From assembly GCF_900292075.1 (NCBI RefSeq), contig NZ_OLMV01000002.1, positions 620,001 to 684,000 on the forward strand: DNA of 64,000 nucleotides. The letters run 5' to 3'. This DNA is from Microbacterium timonense (GTDB lineage Bacteria; Actinomycetota; Actinomycetes; Actinomycetales; Microbacteriaceae). Below are positions 17,684 through 26,503 of the stretch, one piece after another. The stretch's first letter is position 1. Each line of letters opens with the position of its first letter. The notes beneath the pieces are model-generated. The model was not told the origin of the DNA. It ran no database searches and saw only the letters and a list, made by a program, of their open reading frames with translations. The translations under genes were made by a program, and so were the position numbers.

Positions 17684-19006
17684 ATGAAGAGCTCCCCGAC
17701 CAGGAGGATCCTCGTCGCAGGCGCGGGAATCGTGGCACTCGCCGTGCCGCTCGCCGCGTGCAGCGGCGGCGGCGGATCGAGCGATGGCAAGGTCGAGATC
17801 AGTTATCTCACCCAGAACGACGACGCCAACACCAACCAGGCCAAGGCCCTCATCGCCGCTTTCGAGAAGGCGAACCCCGACATCACCGTCAAGCTCGAAA
17901 CGCAGCCAGGCGGCACCGAGGGTGACAACCTCATGAAGACGAAGCTGTCCACCGACTCGATGAACGACGTCTTCCACTACAACTCGGGGTCGCTCCTGCA
18001 GGCGCTCAATCCCGACCAGACCCTCGTCGACCTGAGCGACGAAGACTGGGTCGCCGACCTCACCGACGACTTCAAGCAGGTCGTGTCCACCGACAACGGG
18101 CTGTATGGCGCCCCTTGGGGAACCTCGTTCGCCGGTGCGGTGCTCTACAACAAGAAGGTCTACGAGCAGCTGGGCCTCGAGGTTCCCACGACCTGGGACG
18201 AATTCATCGCGAACAGCGAGAAGATCAAGGCTGAGGGCGGCGGAGTCGCCCCGATCCTGCAGTCCTTCGGTGACACCTGGACAAGCCAGCTGTTCGTGCT
18301 CGGCGACTTCGCGAACGTCTCTGCGGTCAACCCGGACTGGGCTGAGGAATACACCGCCAACGACCCGAACGCGAAGTACGTCGAGGAGCCGGCGTTCGCC
18401 GGGTTCGCTCACGGCGCCGAGGTCTACGAGAAGGGGCTCCTGAACGAGGACTTCGCCTCCATGACCAACGCGCAGGCGATGAACGCCCTCGCGGAGGGCA
18501 CGGGGGCCCAGTACCCGATGCTGTCGGCGACGATCTCGCAGGTGCAGCAGGACAACCCCGATCTGGTGAACGACATCGGCGTGTTCGCGCTGCCCGCCGC
18601 CGACGCCGCTGACACGGCGATCACCATGTGGCAGCCCAACGCCATCTACATCGCGAAGAGCACCGAGGGCGACAAGCTCGAGGCGGCCAAGAAGTTCGTG
18701 GCGTTCGCGAACTCCGAGGAGGGCTGCCAGGTGCAGAACGAGGGCGGCTCCATCGCCGGCCCGTACGTGACGAGCGCATGCACCCTGCCCGACGATGTCC
18801 CTGCGCTCGTCGACGACATCCAGGCCTACTTCGACTCGGGCAAGACCGGGTCGGCGCTCGAGTTCCTGTCGCCCATCAAGGGACCCAACCTCGAGAACAT
18901 CACCGTCGCCGTCGGCTCCGGCATCACCGGTCCCGAGGAGGGCGCCGCCCAGTATGACGAGGACGTGAAGAAGCAGGCTCAGCAGCTCGGGCTCGAAGGC
19001 TGGTGA
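17684..19006 (+). CDS. Sugar ABC transporter substrate-binding lipoprotein
   Basis: 440 aa. A lipoprotein signal peptide ends in VPLAAC with the lipidated Cys at residue 26, followed by a Gly/Ser linker and a family-1 solute-binding fold (CUT1 type: ISYLTQNDDANT, NDVFHYNSGSLLQALNP, MWQPNAIYIAKST). A perfect AAGGAGGT lies 4 bases before ATG 17684, the strongest ribosome site in the window, fitting a highly expressed binding protein. Its place between two rhamnosidases and the rhamnose operon suggests L-rhamnose or a rhamno-oligosaccharide as ligand; this is inference. Confidence 0.93.
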   Translation: MKSSPTRRILVAGAGIVALAVPLAACSGGGGSSDGKVEISYLTQNDDANTNQAKALIAAFEKANPDITVKLETQPGGTEGDNLMKTKLSTDSMNDVFHYNSGSLLQALNPDQTLVDLSDEDWVADLTDDFKQVVSTDNGLYGAPWGTSFAGAVLYNKKVYEQLGLEVPTTWDEFIANSEKIKAEGGGVAPILQSFGDTWTSQLFVLGDFANVSAVNPDWAEEYTANDPNAKYVEEPAFAGFAHGAEVYEKGLLNEDFASMTNAQAMNALAEGTGAQYPMLSATISQVQQDNPDLVNDIGVFALPAADAADTAITMWQPNAIYIAKSTEGDKLEAAKKFVAFANSEEGCQVQNEGGSIAGPYVTSACTLPDDVPALVDDIQAYFDSGKTGSALEFLSPIKGPNLENITVAVGSGITGPEEGAAQYDEDVKKQAQQLGLEGW

Positions 19007-19043
19007 TCCCGCAGCGCATCCGCTGAGATCAGGTACACGACAA

Positions 19044-19072
19044 GGGGCCGGCGGTGGCACGCCGCCGGCCCC
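19044..19072 (+). terminator. Intercistronic hairpin between binding-protein and permease genes
   Basis: An 11-bp G+C stem, GGGGCCGGCGG (19044-19054) with CCGCCGGCCCC (19062-19072), and a 7-base loop. There is no T tract. It sits 38 bases after the binding-protein stop and about 20 before the first permease start. Such hairpins commonly protect the upstream message, giving more binding protein than permease. Confidence 0.65.
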
Positions 19073-19093
19073 GCCTCACGAAGGAGTGATGAC

Positions 19094-20026
19094 ATGACGA
19101 CCGCCGTCGCACCCACCGGAGCGGCCCCGCCCACCACGAAACCGGCCAAGCCTCCGGCCAAGCGCAAGGGCATCAAGAGCCCATACCCCAGCTGGTTCTA
19201 CATCCCGGCGGCCGTGCTGTTCATCGTGTTCTTCGCCGTGCCCACGTTCGCCTCGTTCTACTTCTCGCTGACGCGCTGGACCCTGTTCGACGTCCAATTC
19301 ATCGGGCTCGAGAACTTCGTCCAGTTCTTCCAGGAGCCCCAGCTGGTGCAGGGCTTCATCAACACGTTCATCTACGGGTTCACCACGTCGGCCGCGAAGG
19401 TGGTGCTGGGACTCGCCTTGGCACTGCTGCTGACGGGCCCGACACTCGGCCGCGGGTACCTGCGCGCCGTCGTCTTCTTCCCCGTGCTCGTCTCGACCGT
19501 GGGCGTGGGCCTCACGTTCAAGGCTCTCCTCGACCCGTTCCACGGGGTGGTCAACAACGTGCTGGGTTTCTTCCACCTCCCTGAGCCCGGGTGGTACACC
19601 GACCCGAGCCTGGCTCTGCTGACTGTCGCCGGCGTCGACATCTGGAAGGGAGTCGGCATCGCGACCCTCATCTTCATGGCCGGCATCGTCGCCATCCCGC
19701 ACGAGTACTTCGAGGCGGCACGCATGGACGGCGCCGGGGCCTGGTCGATCTTCCGGAACATCACGCTCCCCTTGGTGCGCCCCGCGACCGCCACCGTGAT
19801 CATCCTTTCGCTCATCGGCGGCCTGCGCGAGTTCGCGATGATCTGGGCGATGACCAAGGGCGGTCCGGGATTCTCGAGCGACGTCATCGCCTCCGTCATC
19901 TACAAGCAGTACCAAGCCGGCTTCTTCGGCCTGTCCACCGCGGGCAACGTCATCCTCTTCATCGTGGTGACGGCCATCATGGTGCCCCTTTCGTGGTTCC
20001 TCAACAGAAGGGAGGCGGAGCTGTGA
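19094..20026 (+). CDS. Sugar ABC transporter permease, MalF/UgpA type
   Basis: 310 aa with six predicted membrane segments after a positively charged, Pro/Ala-rich tail. The inner-membrane EAA loop for ATPase docking is visible as HEYFEAARMDGAGAWSIFRNITLPLVRP. AAGGAG precedes ATG 19094. It forms the transmembrane pore with the next gene product; the stop overlaps the next start (GTGA at 20023). No ATP-binding subunit is encoded in the operon, so it presumably uses a shared MsmK/UgpC-type ATPase encoded elsewhere. Confidence 0.95.
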   Translation: MTTAVAPTGAAPPTTKPAKPPAKRKGIKSPYPSWFYIPAAVLFIVFFAVPTFASFYFSLTRWTLFDVQFIGLENFVQFFQEPQLVQGFINTFIYGFTTSAAKVVLGLALALLLTGPTLGRGYLRAVVFFPVLVSTVGVGLTFKALLDPFHGVVNNVLGFFHLPEPGWYTDPSLALLTVAGVDIWKGVGIATLIFMAGIVAIPHEYFEAARMDGAGAWSIFRNITLPLVRPATATVIILSLIGGLREFAMIWAMTKGGPGFSSDVIASVIYKQYQAGFFGLSTAGNVILFIVVTAIMVPLSWFLNRREAEL

Positions 20027-20940
20027 CCGTCACGGAGACTCTCACCACCGCGGACGCCCGCAGGCTGCGCGGCGGTCGTCGCCCGAAGGAGGACCGACGC
20101 CCGATGACGCTGCGTCGCTGGTTGCGGAAATACCTCGTCGGCATCATCGCGATCATCGTCTCGATCGTGGTCTTCATCGTGCCCTTCGTGTTCGTGTTCC
20201 TGCAGTCCGCCAAGAACCCGAAAGAGGCCGGACTGGTCGAGTTCAGCCTGCCCACGGAATGGCAGTTCTGGCCCAACTTCCTCGAGGTGATCCAGAAGAA
20301 CGACTACCAGGTGTTGTGGGCCTTCCTCTGGACGACGATCATCACCGTCTTCAGTTGCGCCCTCATGGTGGTCTTCGCCTCGATGGTGGGCTACGTGCTG
20401 CAGCGCAAGCGCACCAAGCTGAACCCCTACATCAACTTCTTCGTGCTTGCCGCGCTGATCGTGCCGCCGGCCGTGGTGCCGACGATCTGGGTCCTGCAAG
20501 GCGTCGGACTCTTCAAGACGATCCCCGGCATGATCCTGATCGAGGCGACATTCGGACTCGCGTTCTGCATCCTGCTGTTCCGCGCATTCGTCGCCACGAT
20601 CCCCAAGGAGCTCGACGAAGCCGCGATCATCGACGGAGCCGGGCCGATGCGCCTCTTCTTCACGGTGGTGCTGCCGCTGCTGAAACCGGTGATCGTCACC
20701 GTCATCGTCGTCCAGGCAGTGTTCGTCTACGGAGACTTCCAGAACCCGCTGTACTTCCTCCCGGGCAACGACTACCCGACGGTTCAGCTGGGCCTCTACA
20801 ACTTCCAGAGCCAGACGGTGAGCCAGTTCAACCTGCTCTTCATGTACATCCTGCTCACGACGATCCCGCCGTTGATCATGTACATCTTCTTCAACCGGCA
20901 GATCGTCGCGGGCATGACCAGCGGAGCCATCAAGGGGTGA
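20023..20940 (+). CDS. Sugar ABC transporter permease, MalG/UgpE type
   Basis: 305 aa from GTG 20023, which overlaps the previous stop by 4 bp (GTGA) and has GGGAGG upstream. Six membrane segments and an EAA loop (IPKELDEAAIIDGAGPMRLFFTVVLPLLKP region) mark it as the second CUT1 permease. It ends with the short NRQIVAGMTSGAIKG tail typical of MalG-like proteins. The operon ends here; the next gene is on the other strand. Confidence 0.95.
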   Translation: MTVTETLTTADARRLRGGRRPKEDRRPMTLRRWLRKYLVGIIAIIVSIVVFIVPFVFVFLQSAKNPKEAGLVEFSLPTEWQFWPNFLEVIQKNDYQVLWAFLWTTIITVFSCALMVVFASMVGYVLQRKRTKLNPYINFFVLAALIVPPAVVPTIWVLQGVGLFKTIPGMILIEATFGLAFCILLFRAFVATIPKELDEAAIIDGAGPMRLFFTVVLPLLKPVIVTVIVVQAVFVYGDFQNPLYFLPGNDYPTVQLGLYNFQSQTVSQFNLLFMYILLTTIPPLIMYIFFNRQIVAGMTSGAIKG

Positions 20941-20952
20941 TGCGCCGTGTGC

Positions 20953-21735
20953 TCACCAGAACTCCGCGGGGATCGTCCCGCGGAGCCACGCCAGCTCGTT
21001 GTCGCGGATGAAGACCGACAGCGTGTTCTCCTGAGTGAGGCCGGCGCCGAGCCACTCGAACAGGAGCTCGAGCAGCGCGTCGCCGGTCTCGAGGTCGGGC
21101 TCGGCGACGGCCCGGTCCCAGGCGTCGAGGAAGCCCTCGGGCGTGGGGACGGTGCGCACCAGTCCGGAGATGTACTTCGGCCCCGGCATCATGACGTGCG
21201 ACGCCGCGAGCGCCGCCCGTGCCGCGGCGAGCGTCAGGTGGAGCCCGGCGTGACGGCGCAGGAACTCGTCGCCCCGCTCGACGGCCTGCCGCAGGAAGTA
21301 GCCGCCGTACAGCCGCGCCTGCGAGAGATGGGAGCGCACGCGCTCCTCCCACACGCCGTCGGGGAGGTTCGTGATCCGCTCGAGCGTGGCTTCCAACCCG
21401 GGAAGCACGCTCCACGCGATGCGCGCCCCCTGGAAAGACGCACGCGTCGGGTCGTCGGCGCGCTCGGCCGCGGTCTCGAGGTACGAGGGACTCGCGAGCT
21501 TGATGTCGATGTACGAGCCGGGGTAGTCCACGCCGTAACGCTCGATCCACGCGAAGCGCCCCGCCGCCGTCTCGGCGGCGAAGCGCTCCTCGTCGACGAC
21601 GAGATACACGTCGACATCCGAGTCCGCGCGTTCCCGGCCCTGCGCGACGGAGCCGATCGCCACGACCGCCAGTGCGCCGGGCTGATCCTTCACGGAGTCG
21701 ACGTAGGCGTTCAGCGCCCTTTCCTGCTGTTCCAC
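20953..21735 (-). CDS. Nucleotidyltransferase-domain protein
   Basis: 260 aa from GTG 21735, chosen because AAGGAG lies 5 bases upstream. The N-terminal third has the Pol-beta-superfamily signature AIGSVAQGRERADSDVDVYLVV (GS motif and the D-x-D metal pair). The rest is an uncharacterised helical region. Homologues include aminoglycoside nucleotidyltransferases and MNT-type antitoxin enzymes, but no HEPN partner is next to it. It is the only minus-strand gene between the transporter and rhaM, and its promoter must share the 155-bp region with the rhaM promoter. Target unknown. Confidence 0.75.
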   Translation of the reverse strand: MEQQERALNAYVDSVKDQPGALAVVAIGSVAQGRERADSDVDVYLVVDEERFAAETAAGRFAWIERYGVDYPGSYIDIKLASPSYLETAAERADDPTRASFQGARIAWSVLPGLEATLERITNLPDGVWEERVRSHLSQARLYGGYFLRQAVERGDEFLRRHAGLHLTLAAARAALAASHVMMPGPKYISGLVRTVPTPEGFLDAWDRAVAEPDLETGDALLELLFEWLGAGLTQENTLSVFIRDNELAWLRGTIPAEFW

Positions 21736-21783
21736 GCGTGCTCCTTCGCATCGGGTCGGGCCCCACGTTATCGGCACTGCACG

Positions 21784-21797
21784 GGCAATCGCTTTCC
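21784..21797. promoter_or_regulatory. Second LacI-type site upstream of the rhaM promoter
   Basis: GGCAATCGCTTTCC contains AATCGCTT, matching the AAnCGnTT core of LacI-family operators. Its centre is about 45 bp upstream of the centre of the TGAAACGATTCA site, just upstream of the presumed -35. It could bind the same repressor weakly (looping) or the other LacI protein of the locus. Confidence 0.45.
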
Positions 21798-21800
21798 CAC

Positions 21801-21841
21801 TTGCGCGAATGCGCAATGCGGCCTATCGTTGAAACGATTCA
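21801..21841 (+). promoter_or_regulatory. Promoter and operator of the rhamnose catabolic operon
   Basis: TTGCGC (21801-21806), a 17-base spacer and TATCGT (21824-21829) form the promoter; TGAAACGATTCA (21830-21841) follows directly over the start point. This 12-mer is identical to the operator in the GH78 promoter. The -35 is also part of a TTGCGC-GAAT-GCGCAA inverted repeat (21801-21816). Confidence 0.72.
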
Positions 21842-21890
21842 TAAACCTGGCTCCGATTCGGCGCCGCCGAGACACGCGAAGGAGCGCGCC

Positions 21891-22307
21891 ATGACCGCCG
21901 AGACGGCACCCACGCGGGTCTGCTTCCAGCTGCAGGTGCGGCCCGAGCTGCTCGACGAGTACATCGCGCGGCACAGCCCCGTCTGGCCCGAGATGCTGGC
22001 GGAGATCGAAGCGGCGGGCCGCCGCAACTACTCGCTGTTCCTCGCCGAGGGCGGCCGGCTCATCGGCTACTACGAGACCGACGACGACGCAGCCGCGCAG
22101 GCCTACCTCGCGGCATCCGAGATCGCCGCCCGCTGGGAGGCCGAGATGGCCGGGTTCTTCGTCGGGCTCGACGGTCGTCCGGATCAGGTCGCGACGCCCT
22201 TGACCGAGATCTTCAACCTCCACGACCAGCTCGCCGCCGCACGGGGCGCGGCCTCCGAGCGCACCTCCCCGACCGACCCCGCTCATCAAGAAGGCAACGC
22301 ATCATGA
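21891..22307 (+). CDS. rhaM: L-rhamnose mutarotase
   Basis: 138 aa; interconverts alpha- and beta-L-rhamnopyranose so that the isomerase receives its preferred anomer. It has the YiiL-family core: VCFQLQVRPELLDEYIARHSPVWPEML with the catalytic His, then NYSLFL and the C-terminal FNLHDQ segment. GAAGGAG lies 6 bases before ATG 21891; open frame upstream of that is promoter sequence. First gene of the rhamnose operon; its last codons overlap rhaI by 4 bp (ATGA). Confidence 0.95.
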   Translation: MTAETAPTRVCFQLQVRPELLDEYIARHSPVWPEMLAEIEAAGRRNYSLFLAEGGRLIGYYETDDDAAAQAYLAASEIAARWEAEMAGFFVGLDGRPDQVATPLTEIFNLHDQLAAARGAASERTSPTDPAHQEGNAS

Positions 22308-23470
22308 CGACGCTGTCACCCGACATCCTCTCCACCCTCGAAGGCCAGGGCATCGAGCTGCCCAGCTGGGCGTTCGGCAACTCCGGCACGCGCTTCCGGG
22401 TGTTCACGACCGCCGGCACGCCTCGCGACCCGTACGAGAAGATCGCGGATGCCGCGCAGGTCAACGCGTACACGAGGCTCGCGCCGAGCGTCGCCCTGCA
22501 CATCCCGTGGGACAAGGTCGACGACTACGCCGACCTGCGACGGCACGCCGAGGAGCTGGGCGTGAAGCTCGGCACGATCAACTCGAACACCTTCCAGGAC
22601 GAGGATTACAAGTTCGGGGCGCTCACCCACCACGACGACCGGATCCGCCAGAAGGCCATCGATCACCACTTCGAGTGCATCGACATCATGAACGAGACCG
22701 GCTCGCGCGACTTGAAGATCTGGCTCGCGGAGGGCTCGAACTACCCGGGCCAGGCCGACATGCGCGCCCGCCAGGACCGGCTGCACGACTCGCTCCAGCA
22801 GATCTACGATCGCCTCTCCGGCGAGCAGCGCCTGGTGCTCGAGTACAAGTTCTTCGAGCCGGCGTTCTACCACACCGATGTTCCGGACTGGGGCACTTCG
22901 TACGCCCAGGTCGCGGCCCTCGGCGACCGGGCGGTGGTGTGCCTCGACACCGGTCACCACGCGCCGGGCACGAACATCGAGTTCATCGTCATGCAGCTGC
23001 TGCGCCTGGGAAAGCTCGGCTCGTTCGACTTCAACTCCCGCTTCTACGCCGACGACGACCTCATCGTCGGTGCGGCCGACCCGTTCCAGCTGTTCCGCAT
23101 CATCTTCGAGGTCGTGCGCGGCGGGGGATTGAACAACCCGGACGTGGCGTTCATGCTCGACCAGTGCCACAACATCGAGGACAAGATCCCGGGCCAGATC
23201 CGGTCGGTGCTGAACGTGCAGGAGATGACGGCGCGCGCCCTCCTCGTGGATCGCGACGCGCTCGCGGCCGCCCAGGAGGCCGACGACGTGCTCACGGCCA
23301 ACGCCGTCTTCATGGATGCCTTCTACAGCGACGTGCGACCGGCGCTGGCCGAATGGCGCGAGTCGCGGGGCCTCGCCGGCGACCCGATGGCCGCCTACGC
23401 CGCCTCGGGCTACCAGCAGAAGATCGCCGCGGATCGCGTCGGGGGCACCCAGGCAGGCTGGGGCGCCTAG
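22304..23470 (+). CDS. rhaI: L-rhamnose isomerase, RhaI type
   Basis: 388 aa. Converts L-rhamnose to L-rhamnulose with divalent metals. It belongs to the Pseudomonas stutzeri/rhizobial RhaI family rather than E. coli RhaA. Metal ligands are visible in LVLEYKFFEPAFY (Glu), CLDTGHHAPGTN (Asp) and LDQCHNIEDK. In SFDFNSRFYADDDL an Asp stands where, from memory, the Pseudomonas enzyme has His; this variant appears normal in the rhizobial/actinobacterial branch. Translation is coupled to rhaM through ATGA. Confidence 0.95.
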   Translation: MTTLSPDILSTLEGQGIELPSWAFGNSGTRFRVFTTAGTPRDPYEKIADAAQVNAYTRLAPSVALHIPWDKVDDYADLRRHAEELGVKLGTINSNTFQDEDYKFGALTHHDDRIRQKAIDHHFECIDIMNETGSRDLKIWLAEGSNYPGQADMRARQDRLHDSLQQIYDRLSGEQRLVLEYKFFEPAFYHTDVPDWGTSYAQVAALGDRAVVCLDTGHHAPGTNIEFIVMQLLRLGKLGSFDFNSRFYADDDLIVGAADPFQLFRIIFEVVRGGGLNNPDVAFMLDQCHNIEDKIPGQIRSVLNVQEMTARALLVDRDALAAAQEADDVLTANAVFMDAFYSDVRPALAEWRESRGLAGDPMAAYAASGYQQKIAADRVGGTQAGWGA

Positions 23471-23591
23471 TCGCCTGCCGCGGATGCCGCACCCCGGCCG
23501 CTGACGCCCCCAAGACCCACCGGGGCGTGGGATGCCGATCCCCGCCCGGTGCACACCGAACCCGGCCTGTCCGGCACCCAGAAGGATTCAG

Positions 23592-24455
23592 ATGAGCGAG
23601 CCCTACTCCGCCGCCGGCGGACTCGTGCGCGTCTACCCCGCACGGGAGCCCGACGGCACCGGACTGGTGTGGGCGCATGGTGGCGCGTTCGCGTTCGGCG
23701 ACCTCGACATGCCCGAGTCCGACTGGGTCGCTGCGCGCCTGGCCGCACGCGGCACCACCGTGATCTCGGTCGACTACCGTCTGGCTCCGATTCCAGCGGA
23801 ATGGGCGGATGCCGCTCGCCCGGCACGCGGGGGGCACCACTACCCCGCGGCATCCGATGACATGCTCGCAGCCTGGTCGTGGACGGCCGAGAACGCCGCC
23901 CGCCTGAGGATCGATGTGGAACGCCTCGCGATCGGCGGAACCAGCGCCGGCGGGAATCTGGCCGCCGGCGCCACCTTGCGCCTGATCGAGCGACGTGCGA
24001 CCCCGCTCCCGGCCCTGGTGCTCCTGGCCTACCCGACCCTCCTGGCCGTTCAGCCGGCGCCGGGGCCCGACTTGCGGGCCGCGCTCGACGCGAATCCCGA
24101 CGCCGACCGCTTCGGGCCGGACGCGATCCTCGGCATGTACGAGAACTACCTGGGTGGCCCTGTCGACCGCGCACCGCTCGGCGCCGTGCCCGGCACCGCG
24201 CGGCCGGTCGACCTGGCGCAGTTCCCGCCGACGCTCATCGTCAACAGCGAGGTCGACCAGCTGCGCGTGTCGGGCGAGGCGTTCGCGGCATCGCTGCGCG
24301 CCGCCGGCCGTCCCGTCGAGGTCGTGACCGAGCCTGGCACCGAGCACGGGCACCTCAACCGCCCCCAGGAGCCCGCGGCATCCGCCACGCTCGAAAAGCT
24401 CGCGACACGTCTCGCCGCCCTCCGAACCCCTGCCGCAATGAAGGACACACGATGA
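23592..24455 (+). CDS. Alpha/beta-hydrolase esterase (hormone-sensitive-lipase family)
   Basis: 287 aa from ATG 23592, with GAAGG about 6 bases upstream; the frame reaches back to 23532 without support. It shows the oxyanion HGG (WAHGGAFAFGD), the nucleophile elbow GTSAGGN, the acid Asp in SEVDQLR and the His in TEHGHLN, so a complete family-IV catalytic triad. Cytoplasmic. It lies between rhaI and rhaEW, with its stop overlapping rhaEW by ATGA, so it belongs to the rhamnose operon. Removal of acetyl groups from imported pectic or glycosidic rhamnosides is a reasonable but untested role. Confidence 0.85.
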   Translation: MSEPYSAAGGLVRVYPAREPDGTGLVWAHGGAFAFGDLDMPESDWVAARLAARGTTVISVDYRLAPIPAEWADAARPARGGHHYPAASDDMLAAWSWTAENAARLRIDVERLAIGGTSAGGNLAAGATLRLIERRATPLPALVLLAYPTLLAVQPAPGPDLRAALDANPDADRFGPDAILGMYENYLGGPVDRAPLGAVPGTARPVDLAQFPPTLIVNSEVDQLRVSGEAFAASLRAAGRPVEVVTEPGTEHGHLNRPQEPAASATLEKLATRLAALRTPAAMKDTR

Positions 24456-26488
24456 CGAACGAGACCGTCCAGCAACTGATCACGCGGTCGAACCGCCTCG
24501 GCGCCGACCCGAAGAACACCAACTACGCCGGCGGCAACACGTCGGCCAAGGGCACCGCGACCGACCCGGTCACCGGCGAGCCCGTCGAGCTGCTGTGGGT
24601 GAAGGGCTCCGGCGGCGACCTCGGCACGCTGAAGGAGTCGGGGCTGGCGGTGCTGCGACTGGACCGCATGCGCGCGCTCGTGGACGTCTATCCCGGCGTG
24701 GAGCGCGAGGACGAGATGGTCGCCGCCTTCGACTACTGCCTGCACGGCAAGGGCGGGGCCGCTCCGTCGATCGACACCGCGATGCATGGCCTCGTGGACG
24801 CCGCGCATGTGGATCACCTGCATCCCGACTCGGGGATCGCGATCGCGACCGCCGCCGACGGCGAGGAGCTGACCCACAAGATCTTCGGCGACAAGGTGGT
24901 GTGGGTGCCGTGGCGTCGTCCGGGGTTCCAGCTGGGCCTGGACATCGCGGCCATCAAGGCGCGGAACCCGCAGGCGATCGGGACGATCCTCGGTGGCCAC
25001 GGCATCACGGCCTGGGGCGACACCTCCGACCAGGCCGAGCAGAATTCGCTGTGGATCATCGAGACCGCCCAGGCCTACATCGATGAGCACGGCAAGGCCG
25101 ACCCGTTCGGCGGCGTGCGCCCCGGTTTCGAGAAGCTTCCCGACGCCGAGCGACGTGCGAAGGCGGCAGCGCTCGCACCGACCATCCGCGGCCTCGCCTC
25201 GACCGACAAGCCGATGGTGGGCCACTTCACCGACAGCGACGTGGTGCTCGAGTTCCTGGCATCCGAGAAGGCGCCGGCACTCGCGGCTCTCGGCACCAGC
25301 TGCCCCGACCACTTCCTGCGCACGAAGGTGAAGCCCCTCATCCTCGACCTGCCGGCCTCGGCGTCGGTCGAGGAGACCATCGCGCGCCTGCACGAGCTGC
25401 ACCAGGAGTACCGCGCCGATTACCAGGCGTACTACGACGCGCACGCCACCGCCGAGTCCCCCGCGATCCGCGGCGCCGACCCGCTCATCGTGCTCGTGCC
25501 GGGAGTCGGCATGTTCTCGTACGGCACCAACAAGCAGACCGCGCGTGTCGCCGGCGAGTTCTACGTCAACGCCATCAACGTCATGCGCGGCGCGGAGGCG
25601 CTGTCGACCTACTCCCCCATCTCCGACGCGGAGAAGTTCCGCATCGAGTACTGGGCGCTCGAAGAGGCCAAGCTCCAGCGCCTGCCGAAGCCCAAGACGC
25701 ACCAGGGCCGGATCGCTTTCGTCACGGGCGCGGCATCCGGCATCGGCAAGGCCATCGCGACCCGCCTCGCCGCGGAGGGCGCGTGCGTCGTCGTCGCCGA
25801 CCTCGACCTCGAGAAGGCGCAGGCCGCCGCCGCCGAGCTCGGCGACGCGGATGTCGCGATCGGCGTCGCCGCGAACGTCGCCGACGCCGGGGCGGTGCAG
25901 GACGCGCTGGACCAGGCCGTGCTGGCGTTCGGCGGCGTCGACCTGGTCGTCAACAACGCCGGACTGTCGCTGTCGAAGCCGCTGCTGGAGACCACCGAGA
26001 AGGACTGGGACCTGCAGCACGACGTGATGGCCAAGGGCTCGTTCCTGGTGTCGAAGGCGGCCGCGAAGATCCTCATCGAGCAGCAGCTCGGCGGCGACGT
26101 CATTTACATCTCGTCGAAGAACTCGGTCTTCGCCGGGCCCAACAACATCGCGTACTCGGCGACCAAGGCCGACCAGGCCCACCAGGTGCGGCTGCTCGCG
26201 GTTGAGCTCGGTGAGCACGGCATCCGCGTCAACGGCATCAACCCCGACGGCGTGGTGCGGGGCTCCGGAATCTTCGCCTCCGGCTGGGGGGCCAATCGCG
26301 CCGCCACCTACGGCGTCAAGGAAGAGGACCTCGGCCAGTTCTACGCGAACCGCACGATCCTCAAGCGCGAGGTCGTGCCCGAGAACGTCGCCGATGCGGT
26401 CTTCGTCCTCACCGGCCCCGAGCTCAGTCGCACCACGGGCCTGCACATCCCCGTCGACTCCGGCGTCGCCGCCGCCTTCCTGCGATGA
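24452..26488 (+). CDS. rhaEW: Bifunctional rhamnulose-1-phosphate aldolase / lactaldehyde dehydrogenase
   Basis: 678 aa from ATG 24452 (ATGA overlap with the esterase). Residues ~1-420 are a class II aldolase (adducin-like) domain with the metal motif HVDHLHPDSG. Residues ~425-678 are a short-chain dehydrogenase with TGAASGIGKAIA for NAD and the YSATKADQ catalytic pair. The aldolase splits rhamnulose-1-phosphate to DHAP and L-lactaldehyde; the SDR half oxidises lactaldehyde to L-lactate. The fusion is characteristic of actinobacterial, Bacillus and rhizobial rhamnose pathways and replaces separate RhaD and AldA. Confidence 0.95.
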   Translation: MTNETVQQLITRSNRLGADPKNTNYAGGNTSAKGTATDPVTGEPVELLWVKGSGGDLGTLKESGLAVLRLDRMRALVDVYPGVEREDEMVAAFDYCLHGKGGAAPSIDTAMHGLVDAAHVDHLHPDSGIAIATAADGEELTHKIFGDKVVWVPWRRPGFQLGLDIAAIKARNPQAIGTILGGHGITAWGDTSDQAEQNSLWIIETAQAYIDEHGKADPFGGVRPGFEKLPDAERRAKAAALAPTIRGLASTDKPMVGHFTDSDVVLEFLASEKAPALAALGTSCPDHFLRTKVKPLILDLPASASVEETIARLHELHQEYRADYQAYYDAHATAESPAIRGADPLIVLVPGVGMFSYGTNKQTARVAGEFYVNAINVMRGAEALSTYSPISDAEKFRIEYWALEEAKLQRLPKPKTHQGRIAFVTGAASGIGKAIATRLAAEGACVVVADLDLEKAQAAAAELGDADVAIGVAANVADAGAVQDALDQAVLAFGGVDLVVNNAGLSLSKPLLETTEKDWDLQHDVMAKGSFLVSKAAAKILIEQQLGGDVIYISSKNSVFAGPNNIAYSATKADQAHQVRLLAVELGEHGIRVNGINPDGVVRGSGIFASGWGANRAATYGVKEEDLGQFYANRTILKREVVPENVADAVFVLTGPELSRTTGLHIPVDSGVAAAFLR

Positions 26489-26503
26489 CGGCCCCGGGTC
26501 TGA

